Source of the DNA: Chrysomallon squamiferum
Taxonomy: Eukaryota; Mollusca; Gastropoda; Neomphalida; Peltospiridae
Direction of reading: 5' to 3'
NCBI GenBank assembly: GCA_012295275.1
Contig: CM022674.1
Location: 5,582,436 to 5,646,435 of the forward strand
DNA: 64,000 nt
The first letter of the stretch is position 1; each line of letters starts with the position of its first letter. A program made the translations under genes and the position numbers. Of the stretch, positions 28,701 through 42,100 are shown in pieces. The notes under the pieces were generated by a model. It had not been told where the DNA came from. It did not search any database and worked only from the letters and a program-made list of their open reading frames with translations.

Positions 28701-29210
28701 ACGTAACATTCCATTAGGGAATAACAGTCTGTAGCTCACACTTAACCATTGAATTACATAAATACCACACACTACTGAACTCTACAGAAATCAGAAAGGC
28801 TGTACTTTTATTATGCCATTGTGCTGAATAAATATATTAAGTAATTTGTCAAACCTTGAGGCATTGTGCATTAATATGTTATTGCAATATCAACAGCTTT
28901 TTGTTACTTGTCAAATGTACCATATAAATTACTTAACTTTGGTAATCAGCGGGGCATGCAATATGTCATTTATGTCACAGACATTATATGTATTTTGAAA
29001 GGCATGAAATTCAATATTTTACCTTCTGCAGATGAATAAAAGAAAAAAGTTTATTTGTTTTAGTAGTTAGATAATCTGTCTAATTATGCAAAAATACCAA
29101 TTTGAAGTAAATACAAGCTGTGTTCACCTACACTGAAACATTAATTTCAGATATCAAACAGCCTTCAGACATACACACACCCTTCAGACATACACACACA
29201 CATTCACAGT

Positions 29211-29308
<98 letters not shown>

Positions 29309-30144
29309 ACAGTAATAGGTAGAATAGGAATAAAAATAACAACTCCTTATGTTTTAAATTACATAGACTTGAAACTCATATTAAACTGAATTAACCAAAG
29401 GTAAATCTTATTACTTTTTATACTGTACGTGATAAAAATGTAATAAAATCAAATGACAGGTATTCTATATAGAAGTGTCAAAAAATAAAAACCTTTAAGA
29501 TGAAACTTTGCATATTTGAATTTAATACCCCAACAAACTCAAAATTCTATTATCTGATATACAAATGATATCATTTCAGTTTTCAAAAATATATATACTT
29601 TATTATGTATCTGTTATTATTAACAATTCCTTGAGCACATGACTACAAAAAAATAGGTGTTATAATTTTTGTATTAGGTGACAGAAGATTTATTGTATAT
29701 TGAAAACTGAATAAAATATTTTGTTATCACAACTGAAAAAAAAAAAAATGGAAAAAAAAGGAAAAAGGTATTGAATGTATCATTCATATATATAAGATGT
29801 TACCTATTACAGCTTAAATAAATAATTGAGTATTATTATAAATTTCTCTATTATTTTTTTTTTTTTGGCAAATGTAACTCACATACAAAACTATAACTGA
29901 TAAAAAAGATATATTATTCATTTCAAGAATTCTATATAAAACAAAAATACAAAACATTTAATTAATCGTAAACAAAAACAACAACAATAAAATAATAATA
30001 ATAATCTGAATTAAATTAATAATAACAAAATTAAACAATAAAATCAGTAATTATTTTAAATGAAACAATATTAACAATTATATTAATTTAATCAATTAAA
30101 CAAAAAATTATATTAATTTTCCATCATGTTCGAAATATATACAT

Positions 30145-30186
<42 letters not shown>

Positions 30187-33100
30187 TTTTCTTTTATTCT
30201 TATTTTTTTTAAAAAAAAAAAAAAAAAATTTGGACATTATACAAAATTACTATAATTCATAAACAGACTAAATAATTTAATTAAACCAAACTTACTATAA
30301 TCCATAAATAGACTAAATGATCTAATTAAAACAAACTTTTCCAATAACCCTCATTCTCCCTTTCAAGAAAAGAAAGAAAAAAACTCACAGAAAACATTGT
30401 CAGCTGTTCACATCAATGCAAAAGTCAAGATAACATCAGCAAGCACACAGACAAACAGACAGACTGACAGAAAAGAGCAAACATACATAAGTATTGTTAT
30501 CAGTATATATACTGACTACCCGGTCACTATACAAAGCAGTATGCCTTCCCGGCATTTACATGGACAAGACATAGCCTGCACAAAGAATGACATATCATAT
30601 TGCCTGGGATACGACCACTATGGCTAATCCTGCTTGCCACTGTTTAGACAGATTAGGTGTGAGGTCCTGGTCAGATAGCTGTGTCTAATAGTATTTTGAC
30701 ATATGAAGTTATATGTAATGGTATTTTAATATATAAATGTTTACAGGTGTTGTCTGACCAAAATATTTGACACAGTTCAGATATCTATTATTTTTGAAGT
30801 GGCAAAACATAGTTAAATGATTTTACACACAAAAACACACATATTTATTCAAACATACAAATCTTAGTCATTTAGGACAAGCTCTATGTTAATGATTTGA
30901 GAAGGAGACTAAATTTTTTTTCCCATTTCTGGCCTGATTATCATTAATGGTTTATCCACAGAAAGATTCACATAAAGCATCCCTTGAATTATATCATAAA
31001 TGTAACCTGTACAATAAATGTAACAAGTTATTCTTATTAACATCATGTTACAGAGAAAAATAATATCTAAAATCCAAATAACCATTAACAGTAATAATTT
31101 GTGATGTGTTGTTATTGGAAAAATATTAAAGGTTAAAAAAGACACACACCCCCACCCAACAATTACGACTATTTGTCGACACCATGGCTGTACAGACACA
31201 GAGAAAAAAGACACTTGTTTCCCACTGATCTCTCATTTGTCGTGCACTCACAACAGATCAATAATGAACAAATCAATTGATTCGATAATGATAACTGATG
31301 GGTTAGGTGCCAAACATAAAAGTGGACTAATTAGATACGTGTACATGAAGACAATGAGTCGGTGGAAACAATACGGACAACGTGATCTGTGACCGGCAAG
31401 ATTTCCAGAGAACACATTTACAATAGTGGCTAGGAAATCACCAAGGCGGCAAGACAATGCCTATATGTAAATAAATGATATATGAAATTAATTGTCTTTA
31501 AAACGACAATGCAGACACATTTGCGACAAGCACTTGTTGGTTTTAGAAATTCTATAATATTGCTGGCAGCTCAAGTGAGTTTATACAATGACCTTTGTGA
31601 CAATACACCTAAATGGTTAGAAATGAGCGTCTGTCACAAAAGAACCAGTCTGTGGAAATTCTTGTGTGGTAACACAATTAAATTGCCAAATTGGTTCATG
31701 TCAGTTTAGCCTCTAAAATGTCCTCTTTATGGAAATATAGAAGTTAAAATAATGGCAAGATAAAACAAAACAATACTGGTGATGTTATTTACTTATTATT
31801 ATCTGATTTTTACTTTTGTTTGTTTAATATGGACCATCATGTTAGAGAAGTGCTTATAAAAATGTTTCTGTTTGCAAATTTTTTTTAGGGCAGAGTTTTA
31901 ATTTATTCTGTTGTTATAAATATGATTATTTATTCAGCTCCTATGTTTATTTAAAAATGAATGGAAACCTCTATGTTTGATATTATTTAACAACAAATAA
32001 TATCATATAACATTAATATACAGAATGTTATTACATAGCTGTCACAATATCGTATGAATGGATAAAAGTGAATGACATTAATACTTCAAAACAAAACATA
32101 ATTAATATGTAAATGTGTTAAAAAATAAATTGAAGAACAAAAAGACATATCCACAAAAATTCTTTGGACAGAAAATGCCTCTGATTTGTAACACTAATCA
32201 TTATGACTAAAACTACCTAAATTAATGTTCACTGGGTGTTTCATACATATGAAATAAAGTATAAAGTAGTGAACTCAAACAAAAGAAGGAATACTACAAC
32301 TCACAAGAATGAACTTCAACCCATTTTCATTGCAAAATTATTGTTGTCACAGTTACATCACTCACCTGAATCACTCGGCTCATTACAAATCCAGGTGCAA
32401 AGTGCTGAAATTCTGGATTTATTTTTTCATCACTGACAACACTGTCACCTTCCAACTGTTCTAAAAGTTTTTCTGACTCTTCCTTTGTTTCTGGTGAGTC
32501 TTGCAGTTCATTTTCTGACACTTCCTTTATTTCTGGTGAGTCTTGCAGTTTATTTTCTGACACTTCCTTTATTTCTAGTAAGTCTTGCAGTTCATTTTCT
32601 GACACTTCCTTTGTTTCTAGTAAGTCTTGCAGTTCATTTTCTGACACTTCCTTTATTTCTAGTGAGTCTTGCAGTTCATTTTCTGACACTTCCTTTATTT
32701 CTAGTGAGTCATGCAGTTCATTTTCTGACTCTTCCTTTATTTCTAGTGAGTCTTCCAGTTCATTTTCTGACTCTTCCTTTATTTCTAGTGAGTCTTCCAG
32801 TTCATTTTCTGACTCTTCCTTTATTTCTAGTGAGTCTTGCTGTTCATTTTCTGACTCTTCCTTTATTTCTAGTGAGTCTTGCTGTTCATTTTCTGACACT
32901 TCCTTTATTTCTAGTGAGTCTTGCTGTTCATTTTCTGACTCAACTAACTCAGCCCCGTCATCTTTCTCAATACTTTCTATTGGCTCAAAGTTTTCCTTCC
33001 CACTAGACTCAGACTTCTTTTCTGAGTCACTTTTCTTTTTTTCTGAAGTCTGTGTGTCTGCCGACAGACTGAGAAGCTCAGACAAAAAAGTATCTTTCGA

Positions 33101-36100
33101 ATCCTCAGAGCTAGCCATGTTTGGAAGAAAGAAAAGGTGCTTTTCTTCTTCTTTTTTTCTTTCTTTTTCTCTCTGTTTATGTTTTCAACCTGTTTTCGGA
33201 AATTTATAGATATGTATGTGTGTGTATATGTGAAACTAATATATGATCAAAAAGAAAACAAAAGAGCAATTGTACTACACCATTCTGAAGCTGACTGGCA
33301 TTAAACATTAAACGTTGACAGAGTTGTAGTTGGCAACAATACCAAAGACTTGATATAAATCTCAGACAGTGTCCCACAGCCAGTTTTATTTTATCACATG
33401 TTGCATGAACATGAACACATACTAAAGGTCACACGCATGACAAATTTTGATAAAAATCAACACCTCACAAGTAGTACCTTAATTTACAACATAACTGCAC
33501 CATTTGAAACAATATATTCAAACTCATCGCTAACAGTTTTACTGTGATTTTATTTAAAATTTATTTATTTATTCATTTTATTTTATTTACTTATTTATTT
33601 ATTAATTTTATTTTATTTTATTTTATTTTATTTACTTATTTATTTATTCATTTTATTTGTTTTATTTTTATTACTTATTTATTTATTCATTGCTTATCAT
33701 TTCATCTATAAGAAAACACTGTTTAGTAAATTTTTAATAATATATTTTGAAGTGTGAAATTCTACCTCTTGAAAGAAAAGGCCTCTGCAGATTGATATTC
33801 TGTTTCTGTCTCCTTTTAAAATTAAAATAATATGATTCAAATTTAGTATTAAGTTTATTTTCTTATCCTGATGACACTAGAACTGATTATGTTTGGCTAG
33901 TTACATTTCATTTGCTTTTTAAACATCAAATTTAACCAGCTTAGTTTCACATCATTTTTCGTAGATTTTTGTATCATTTCTAGGGTTCTTAGAATGTATT
34001 AAACAATAATTTTTTTTTATAACTTAAAACTTCTCATTTCTTGTTATCATCATAAACATTATCAAGAATCATTAATTTAGTTTCATTTGTTCTTTTCTTT
34101 TCTGCAGTATGGTTTTCTTATTTCTTAAGATTATAATTTATTTAATAAAGTATGGTAGATTGCTATGAATTATTAATATGAAAAAACAAAGATTTTTTTT
34201 TTTTTTATTTTTTTTTTGTTTGGCAAATATCAGATAAAACAGGTTAAAGACTGTTTTCTATCTTTGATCTTAAGCCTAGACCTGCAAAACAATCAATCAA
34301 GTTCAGTTCAGGTGAACAGCTTTTCAGGATATCTATTCAACCATGGAAGAACCTTTTGGAACTATATTTAAAGTTCTGCATGTACAATGAACATTATGGT
34401 TAACAAGCGATTTTAAAATTTTCAATATTTCATACCTATCCTTTTTCATATCAGTATATACTTGAAAATATGAATTAATAATAAATAGAATCCAAGGATA
34501 AAGTCAAAATAGTTTAACTACTAAGGATGAATGGTTCAAAACATTCAGAGAGAAATGTATATGTGTGTGTTTATTCAGAATTCACAGACACACATATAAA
34601 CTATTAATTACTAAATTGCTTGTACAGTCCAAAAAGAAAATTGCAAACTAATTAAATTTAACTTAATTCTATTAAATATATTAATATATTATGAAAAATA
34701 TCTGTATGTCCAGTAAACTGTTTTTTAAACAAATTGCAATTTATTTTTTGATATTTTTGAATTTTTAATTATGTACAATGTACCTTTTTAACTTTACCAT
34801 AATAAACAACTGAAATTGAACCAGTAACACTATATCACATAAATATTTATGATTATCAGCATGATCAATTGATTATCAAATACATTTATTAAGCAAACAT
34901 AAACAAGATACAAGATAATACAATTTTCAAAAGACAAAATGATATTTACAGTGAAAAATAAATTTAGCAATGTTAAAAAAATCAATGATATATCCCATAG
35001 ATACCATTAACTTTTAATATTCACAAGCAGAAAATACAAAATATTGAATATACCAAATAGGTTGTCCGTGTCTTTCTACCAATGTGTCTGTGTGATGTAT
35101 TATGTATGTATGTATGAACATGCAGAAACAGCATATACATACATACATATGTATATCAGACATACATATATAGTTATCTATATATATATATATATATATA
35201 TATAAATATACACATACATAAATACATACACACACACAAACACACCTTCAATGTTCATATCATTTTATTACCTATATAACATTCCAACATCTCTAACTGC
35301 AAATGTGATAAAAGAAATTATAATAGCCAGAAATTCCTTCCATATTTCATCCAAAGAAAACAACTTAATATCTCCAACTCACCAAAGATTAATCTGAAAA
35401 TCAACTTCACTGATCTGACCAAACTTCTTTTAATGACATTTTACCATTCTTCCAATGCCTATCCTTCCTCTTACTCTATCTCTTTTTAATCTTGTGAAAC
35501 AATATAATTCACATCACAAAACACAACACTAACTTCCATGTAATACTCCCACACACACATGCAAACACACACACAGGGTATATCTTCTTCAAACTGCAAT
35601 CTTCCTCTATCATGAGCAATCTGATTTTATAGTGCTGATAAGAAAACCAATTGCCTGATTTTGAATGTCACACAGTACCATTACAAGCTGTCACGTCCAA
35701 CACTCACAAATCCATTACCAATGATTTGCTACCTTATTGTAAAGCTTGTAACTCACACCCTGGTTTGCTCCATAGATCCTTAAAACAAACATGGACTATT
35801 TGTATTTATAATCAGTCAGGACTTTAATATCTTCCTACTATTCCATTCTGACAAGAAATTTTGACAACAACAAAAAAAAATAGCATACCTGTAATCAGTC
35901 CACACACATACACACACACACACACACATATATATTATAAACAAATGAACAAAAACTGTTGAATCCAAAACTATCAAAAGTATTTCCAAGAAAAGTTAAA
36001 CTACTGATTACTATACCACTATTCTGCTATCAATTAACTGTGCTAGTCAAGAAATAGGACTGTCAGACATAATTGTGGATGCAAATTAAATATCAACTGT

Positions 36101-39100
36101 ACAGAAACAATTCTCTGATATCAACTGATATATACACAAGACTGACAATGTCTTTCTGTGGGTCTCCAAAAGGACAGGTCTGTCAGTTCAGATTTCACTA
36201 AGATAAGGACAGGTTCGTGGCAGTTTAAGAAGGATTTACAGGTTTCAAGGATCTAAATGCTGTAACACTTCATTTCTTCTGATCCATAAAGTCATCTGTT
36301 ATCTCTCCAACAGAAAAAGAATGGCTATAACACAGCATGCAGTAAAGAATTGCTTTATCTTCCAAAGAAGAAAAAGATGCCTATGACTGTGTGCTAAAGA
36401 TATTTGTTTACAAAGATATTAAACTTCCAAAGAAGAAAAGTATCTCTAAGATAATAACACAATTGTGCAGAAAACATTTACAACTTTATTCCCTAAACAA
36501 GAAAAAGCATACATTAATCAATGAGTTGTAAGTATGTATTATCATCTGTTGAAGAAAATAACTGTGTTGTTCTGTGTTCTTCAAAAGATAAAAGAAAAGC
36601 ATTTGTCTTCAATAGATGGGAAAACATTTTATTTAGTTATTGAAAGAATCTGAAAAACACCTCTATAAATGACTTCATACATGTTGTTAATGGACATCCA
36701 GACTCAAAACTCTACTGAAATTTTTGTTTCGTTTCATGTTATTGTTTTAATTCTTCTTTTTCTTGAGTAGCAATAAGGAATCTTTGTAATGACAAAATAT
36801 TCTCTAGAATCTATTATAAAAAAGTCATGGAATATTACTTGAAACTAGAAATAGACACTGACCCATCAAGCTTCATTTGGGGGGAATCTAATTATCTAAA
36901 AAGTTATGGCAGTGTCATTATTTTGATATCATAACAAAAAAAAAAAAAAAAGGATTTATCTGATGATTTCAAGTTGTTTAAGTAGAAGTCAGGTGAAAAT
37001 TAAAACTAAGATATTTTACAAAATGATAAATAATATTCTGTATCAGTCATAGTCAAAGAGCCTGTATGCTTTATATTGTAAAACAAATATTTATTTAAAG
37101 ACACCTAACTCAACACTTTCTCATATTAATGATTAATGGGGTATTACAATTTTGTTGTGATGTGATTTAAAGACATCCTTAACTTTTGACAACTTTTGTC
37201 AATTAGCAGAATGGGATTCTATTACATACACTTTTCCTTGGACAGGATTGACTCTAGGTTTAACCTTTCATAATTTTATGATTTGACGTTACTTTTAAAG
37301 TTCATAAACATTATCAGTGTCTGTTTAGCCAAAGTTAGCTAGAATAACAAAAACAAAATGGTTCTATAAGCTATTTTTATTTCATTTCATTGCATTAATG
37401 CTTTAAATCTTTTATTCTTTTGTAGGTTAATCTTTGACAGAAACAAAAATAAATCCATTAAGAAAGTCTCTATTGATGATATTATCCCATCTGTGACAGT
37501 AAAAAGGTAAACGTCAATGCTTTGTCAATTGAGACAGAGAAAAACGAACTCAAACACGTATACTATATTTATCACAACTGAATGGCACTTGTATTTTCAA
37601 TACCTCATAGACATTTGTCATAAACATTGCAAATGTAAACAGGTCTTATCACAAGTTTACTTACACAAGATAACGTATCAAGAGATTTATTTGTGTATGT
37701 CTGATTCTCCAGGCAGATATGAATACGCCATGGATAATCAAATCATAAAGGAAGAAACGTGACATATCTGATTTTAAATACAGTATTCAGAATCACTGTC
37801 AGTAATGATTAATACATTTGTATCAATTGTTTTATATGTAAGTTATTGCAATTCTAAACAAAATAAATGACAGTATTTCAGATTGAGTGCATCTTTGTAT
37901 GTTTGGATGCAAGTAATATGACTGTCTTTTTTTTTCTTCCCTCCCAGTGTTTGTGCAAGTCGGTATATAAAACTATAAATCAAAAATGTGTATTCACGTA
38001 TCTGTGAGAGTGTAGTTTACATTTGTCTATTACCATACAAGCAAACTTTGGTGGAGCTGCTGTTATCCTTACAACTGAATGAATTAACTGCATGACAACA
38101 AGTTATAATAATATTCTTTGGTGAAACATATTTATGTTTATTATAATGATTCAGACCAGGTTTAGCCAGATATTTAAACTAACAGTATCTTTGATGAAAG
38201 AGCAGTATTAAATAGTAACTGCATATATCCCACATATCTACACAAATCTAACTTTTAGCTTAAAATTAATATATATACTCCAGTACAAGCTTTCACATAC
38301 GTTTAATACTTAGGAACCTAAAGTTGTTAATATTTAAAAATATTTCTAGAAAAAATTTATGAAAAAGACTTTTTTTTTGCACTGAAAAAATATCTAGTTT
38401 TACATTAACAGTAACAATAAATTTCACAAATTTTAAAAGTACATAACGTTCAGTTACTTGGAGTATCAAATACAATCAGTCAGCTCTGAGAAATTGTTTA
38501 GAAGATATTTATACTTGTAAGTAAGAAGGAAAATCAGCTTATATTGATAATGTACATATTTATTTCAAGAAAGAAAAACCCCCAGACGTTTTCAAGGATA
38601 TTAAGCAGAAAGAATGGCCATTTTATATTTATTTCACCTTTTGTTATGTACCGCTACAGCTTAGGTAACTCTGACTTTATGTTTACCTATGTACAAATGT
38701 ATTCCAAAGAGTTAAAAGTCTTTATGTCATTTCCAACAGACAAAAAAAAAAATGGCTGATCTGTATTTTTCTGATGTATTACAGACCACCTCCTAGTGAC
38801 ATATCGATTACCTGTTTACAACCGTTTTATATTGTTCAAGTTATTTATACATCAATTATCAACTTCCTTGTGAAAATATTTTTTTACCAGAATACAAGAT
38901 TCTAAAATTGCATGGACAGAGTTATGGGTGAAATTCTATTTACTGTTATTTTTGTGAATGAAGATTTGTTTCACAAAAAGATTTTTTTTTTTTTTATATA
39001 TAACAAATTTACTGTTATTTTAGAGAAAGATTCTACTTTGAAAGCAACAAAAGAAAAGGTTTCTTCTTATCCTGATTAAAGTATTAAGGGTTACCATAGA

Positions 39101-42100
39101 AATATAGTTATAAAATGCAGAATTTATTTGTAGAAGAGATGAAATATAATTCAAGAAAAAATAAAATTATTGAAATTAATACTTTGACTGTAAACTGTTA
39201 TTTTAAAACCTTTTTTCTTTCAATCTTTTTAATATTAAACAAAATTAAAGTTTGTTGTATTTTATTCTGTCACTATTGATTATATTAAAGTTGGCCAAAG
39301 GCTTTGAAGAGAAAACTTTCTGTATTTTATAACATAAAAATTGATACTATTTTACTCTGTGCATGTTTTATTTTATAAGAAAAGATTTTTGTAACAAAAT
39401 ACAAATCTTTTTGCACTGCCATTATCAATCATTTATTTCAAAAGGAAGCTTTCTGAATTTCATGAAATAAGTCTATACTATTTCACATGTTCATATTTTA
39501 TGACAGAAAAAAGCACCCAAAAACATCTTTTTATAACTCTTTTTTACAGCTGAACAAAATACAAGCATATTTTATTCTCATTGTCACTACTTTATTTTAA
39601 AAATGGCAAAGGGTAATGAAAATAAATCTTTCCAACTTTCACAGAATACATCAGTACTATCATATTTCACATTGGAAAAAAAATATATATATATATATTT
39701 ATTCTTTTTCATTCTGCTAAATTTTGTTTAATCTTCATAAATTTAAGAAATTAAAAAACTGAATTCAGAAAGTCCTCTCAATTCAGAAAAATAAAAACAG
39801 GTACTCACCCTATCACTAAGTGCATTATATTTGATACTGAGCTCATCTCTCTCTGCACGACTTGCAGCCAGCAGATCTTCAACGCGGTTTAGTTCTGCCG
39901 AAAGCAGACGATTCTCTTCAGAAATCTGCTGTGGTGTTGGCGTTGTCGTCATAATTCCACTGTTGTAGCCAAGATCTTCGCTGGTCAGATTCTTTGTGAT
40001 GATTTCTCGTATTCGAGCTGGGATTTTAGCTGAGGGACTGCCGTCGTCCGCTTTCAGTGTGTAGTTCTCACTGTCTTTCAAAACTGAATCTTCTAGTTTC
40101 TGCAATAAATAAATAAATATTTCAAGTTTCCGAAATAAATGAATAAACCCTTCTAACTGAATTAAATAATAAAACTATTTTTGTTTTTCAAGATACAACA
40201 CGAAATCAATAAATAAATCTTAAACCATATAATTATGAAATATACATTAAACATAAAATAAAATATTTAAATAAAGTCTCTATAGTATATGAACAGCAAT
40301 ACAGAAAGATGATAAAACAACAGATAATTTGGATAAAGTGATTGAGATAAATTGCAAATATACATAACAATTTAATTTTCGGTCTATTTGTATTGTTGCT
40401 TTTTGTGGTGAATGTTTTTGTTAATTTTTTTATTGTGTTTTTCTTGTATCTTTTTTTTTTTTTTCCCTCTACTAGGGGCATATTCTAAAAAAGTCAATGA
40501 ATAAATAAATATATCTAACAAACAGATGAGAAAATTGTTTTCATCGAACGTTTTACTAAAACTGTTATTGGTTTATCAAGCATAAACATGTCTTGCATAA
40601 TTAATTGAAAACACCACTCAAACCATTGAAAGCAATCAACAGACTGCTATTAATAAAAGAACAAACAAAATATTCCCAAATGTGCCTGGCCAAACACATG
40701 CAAACAAACAAATCAAAATGTCCCACAAGCAAGTTGTAGAAAAAAGATCTTTGAATACCTTCCTGTACCAGATAAAAATCTAAATTTAATGTTTTTAGTT
40801 TTTCTCAAAATAATTTACAATTTTAAAACTTCAAACTTATATTAAATTAACTTTGGATTAACAAAAATAGATCAATTGCAGTTCTGATACTACAAACTTT
40901 GCTGTTTATATATACCACATATATATCAAGTTGTTGAATCAAAAAACAAAAAAAAACATCATTTTTAGTTTATTTTTCCAATCAATACATAGGTATCGAA
41001 ATTATTTAAAGTGAATTTTAACATTAACTAAAGCAACAAAGACCAGGATGATACTTAATGACGTGTATATACAGACTTGTGCTCAGTTTCAAAACAAAAT
41101 TAAATAAATATTAAACATTCTCTTAAGTCAGAAATAGCCTCATTCTGTGATGCAGTGATTGTGACAAACAGAATGTTTAAAAAATAAAACATAATTGTTT
41201 TCAAAAAAAGAAGACAGATTACACTGAACTGCTCAGTATTTTATTTATATCTAATATATCAAATGATAATTATATACTACTAGAAAGTCAGTTTGAGCAA
41301 CATATAAGAAATATATAACTGAAACCCATTTTCAGACCTGATTAAATAAACAACAATTTCTAAATGTGATGCAATATTTTGTTTATATCTACCTATCAAA
41401 TGATAATTATATGCTGTCAGGAAAGTTAATCTGAGCACTGAAGAAATATATCACTGAACTACTCCACTTACAGATCTGATTAAATTAACAATAATTTCTA
41501 AATGTATTTTGTTTGTATTTAACATGATAACAGATTATACAATGACATAACTGTCTGCATAGAATCATATTGGTTAACTTAAACAATTACAGATCTCATT
41601 AAACGAACAATAATTTCTAAATTTGACTCAGTATTTTGTTTTTGTTTAACACAACAAATGATTAAATAAAGACAAATCAGTCAGATTTAATGTATTAGAA
41701 GAATACCATTGAATACCATGATACTTCACACTGAATTTGTAAGATAAAAGATTTAATTGAATGTATGTTATGTGTTGTTCCCAAGCAAAGTTTAGTGTTT
41801 AAAGTGCACAAATAACTGGTGTAATTAAATTTTTGTTTTTTTGTTTTTTGCTTTTTGCAAAATGCCACTGCTCATAAACTATGACATTATTTTCCCTTCA
41901 CAATTTGACTCATAATGCCATCATATACATGGTGCATTTTCCTTAAGCAAGAGGAAACTTTTGATCAAGTCAATCTGCCCTGTTTGCCATCAAGACACAA
42001 CTGTGAAAAGACTGATATAAATGAACAATACTTTTCCTGTGTCAGAGGCTATTTAAAAATCCAAAAGAAACTATTTGAATTTCAAACATTTAACAATAAA

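Noticed and set aside
30390-30680. Less AT-rich patch as a tRNA-derived SINE.
   Set aside because: No clear A and B box pair or tail; could not be supported without a repeat library.
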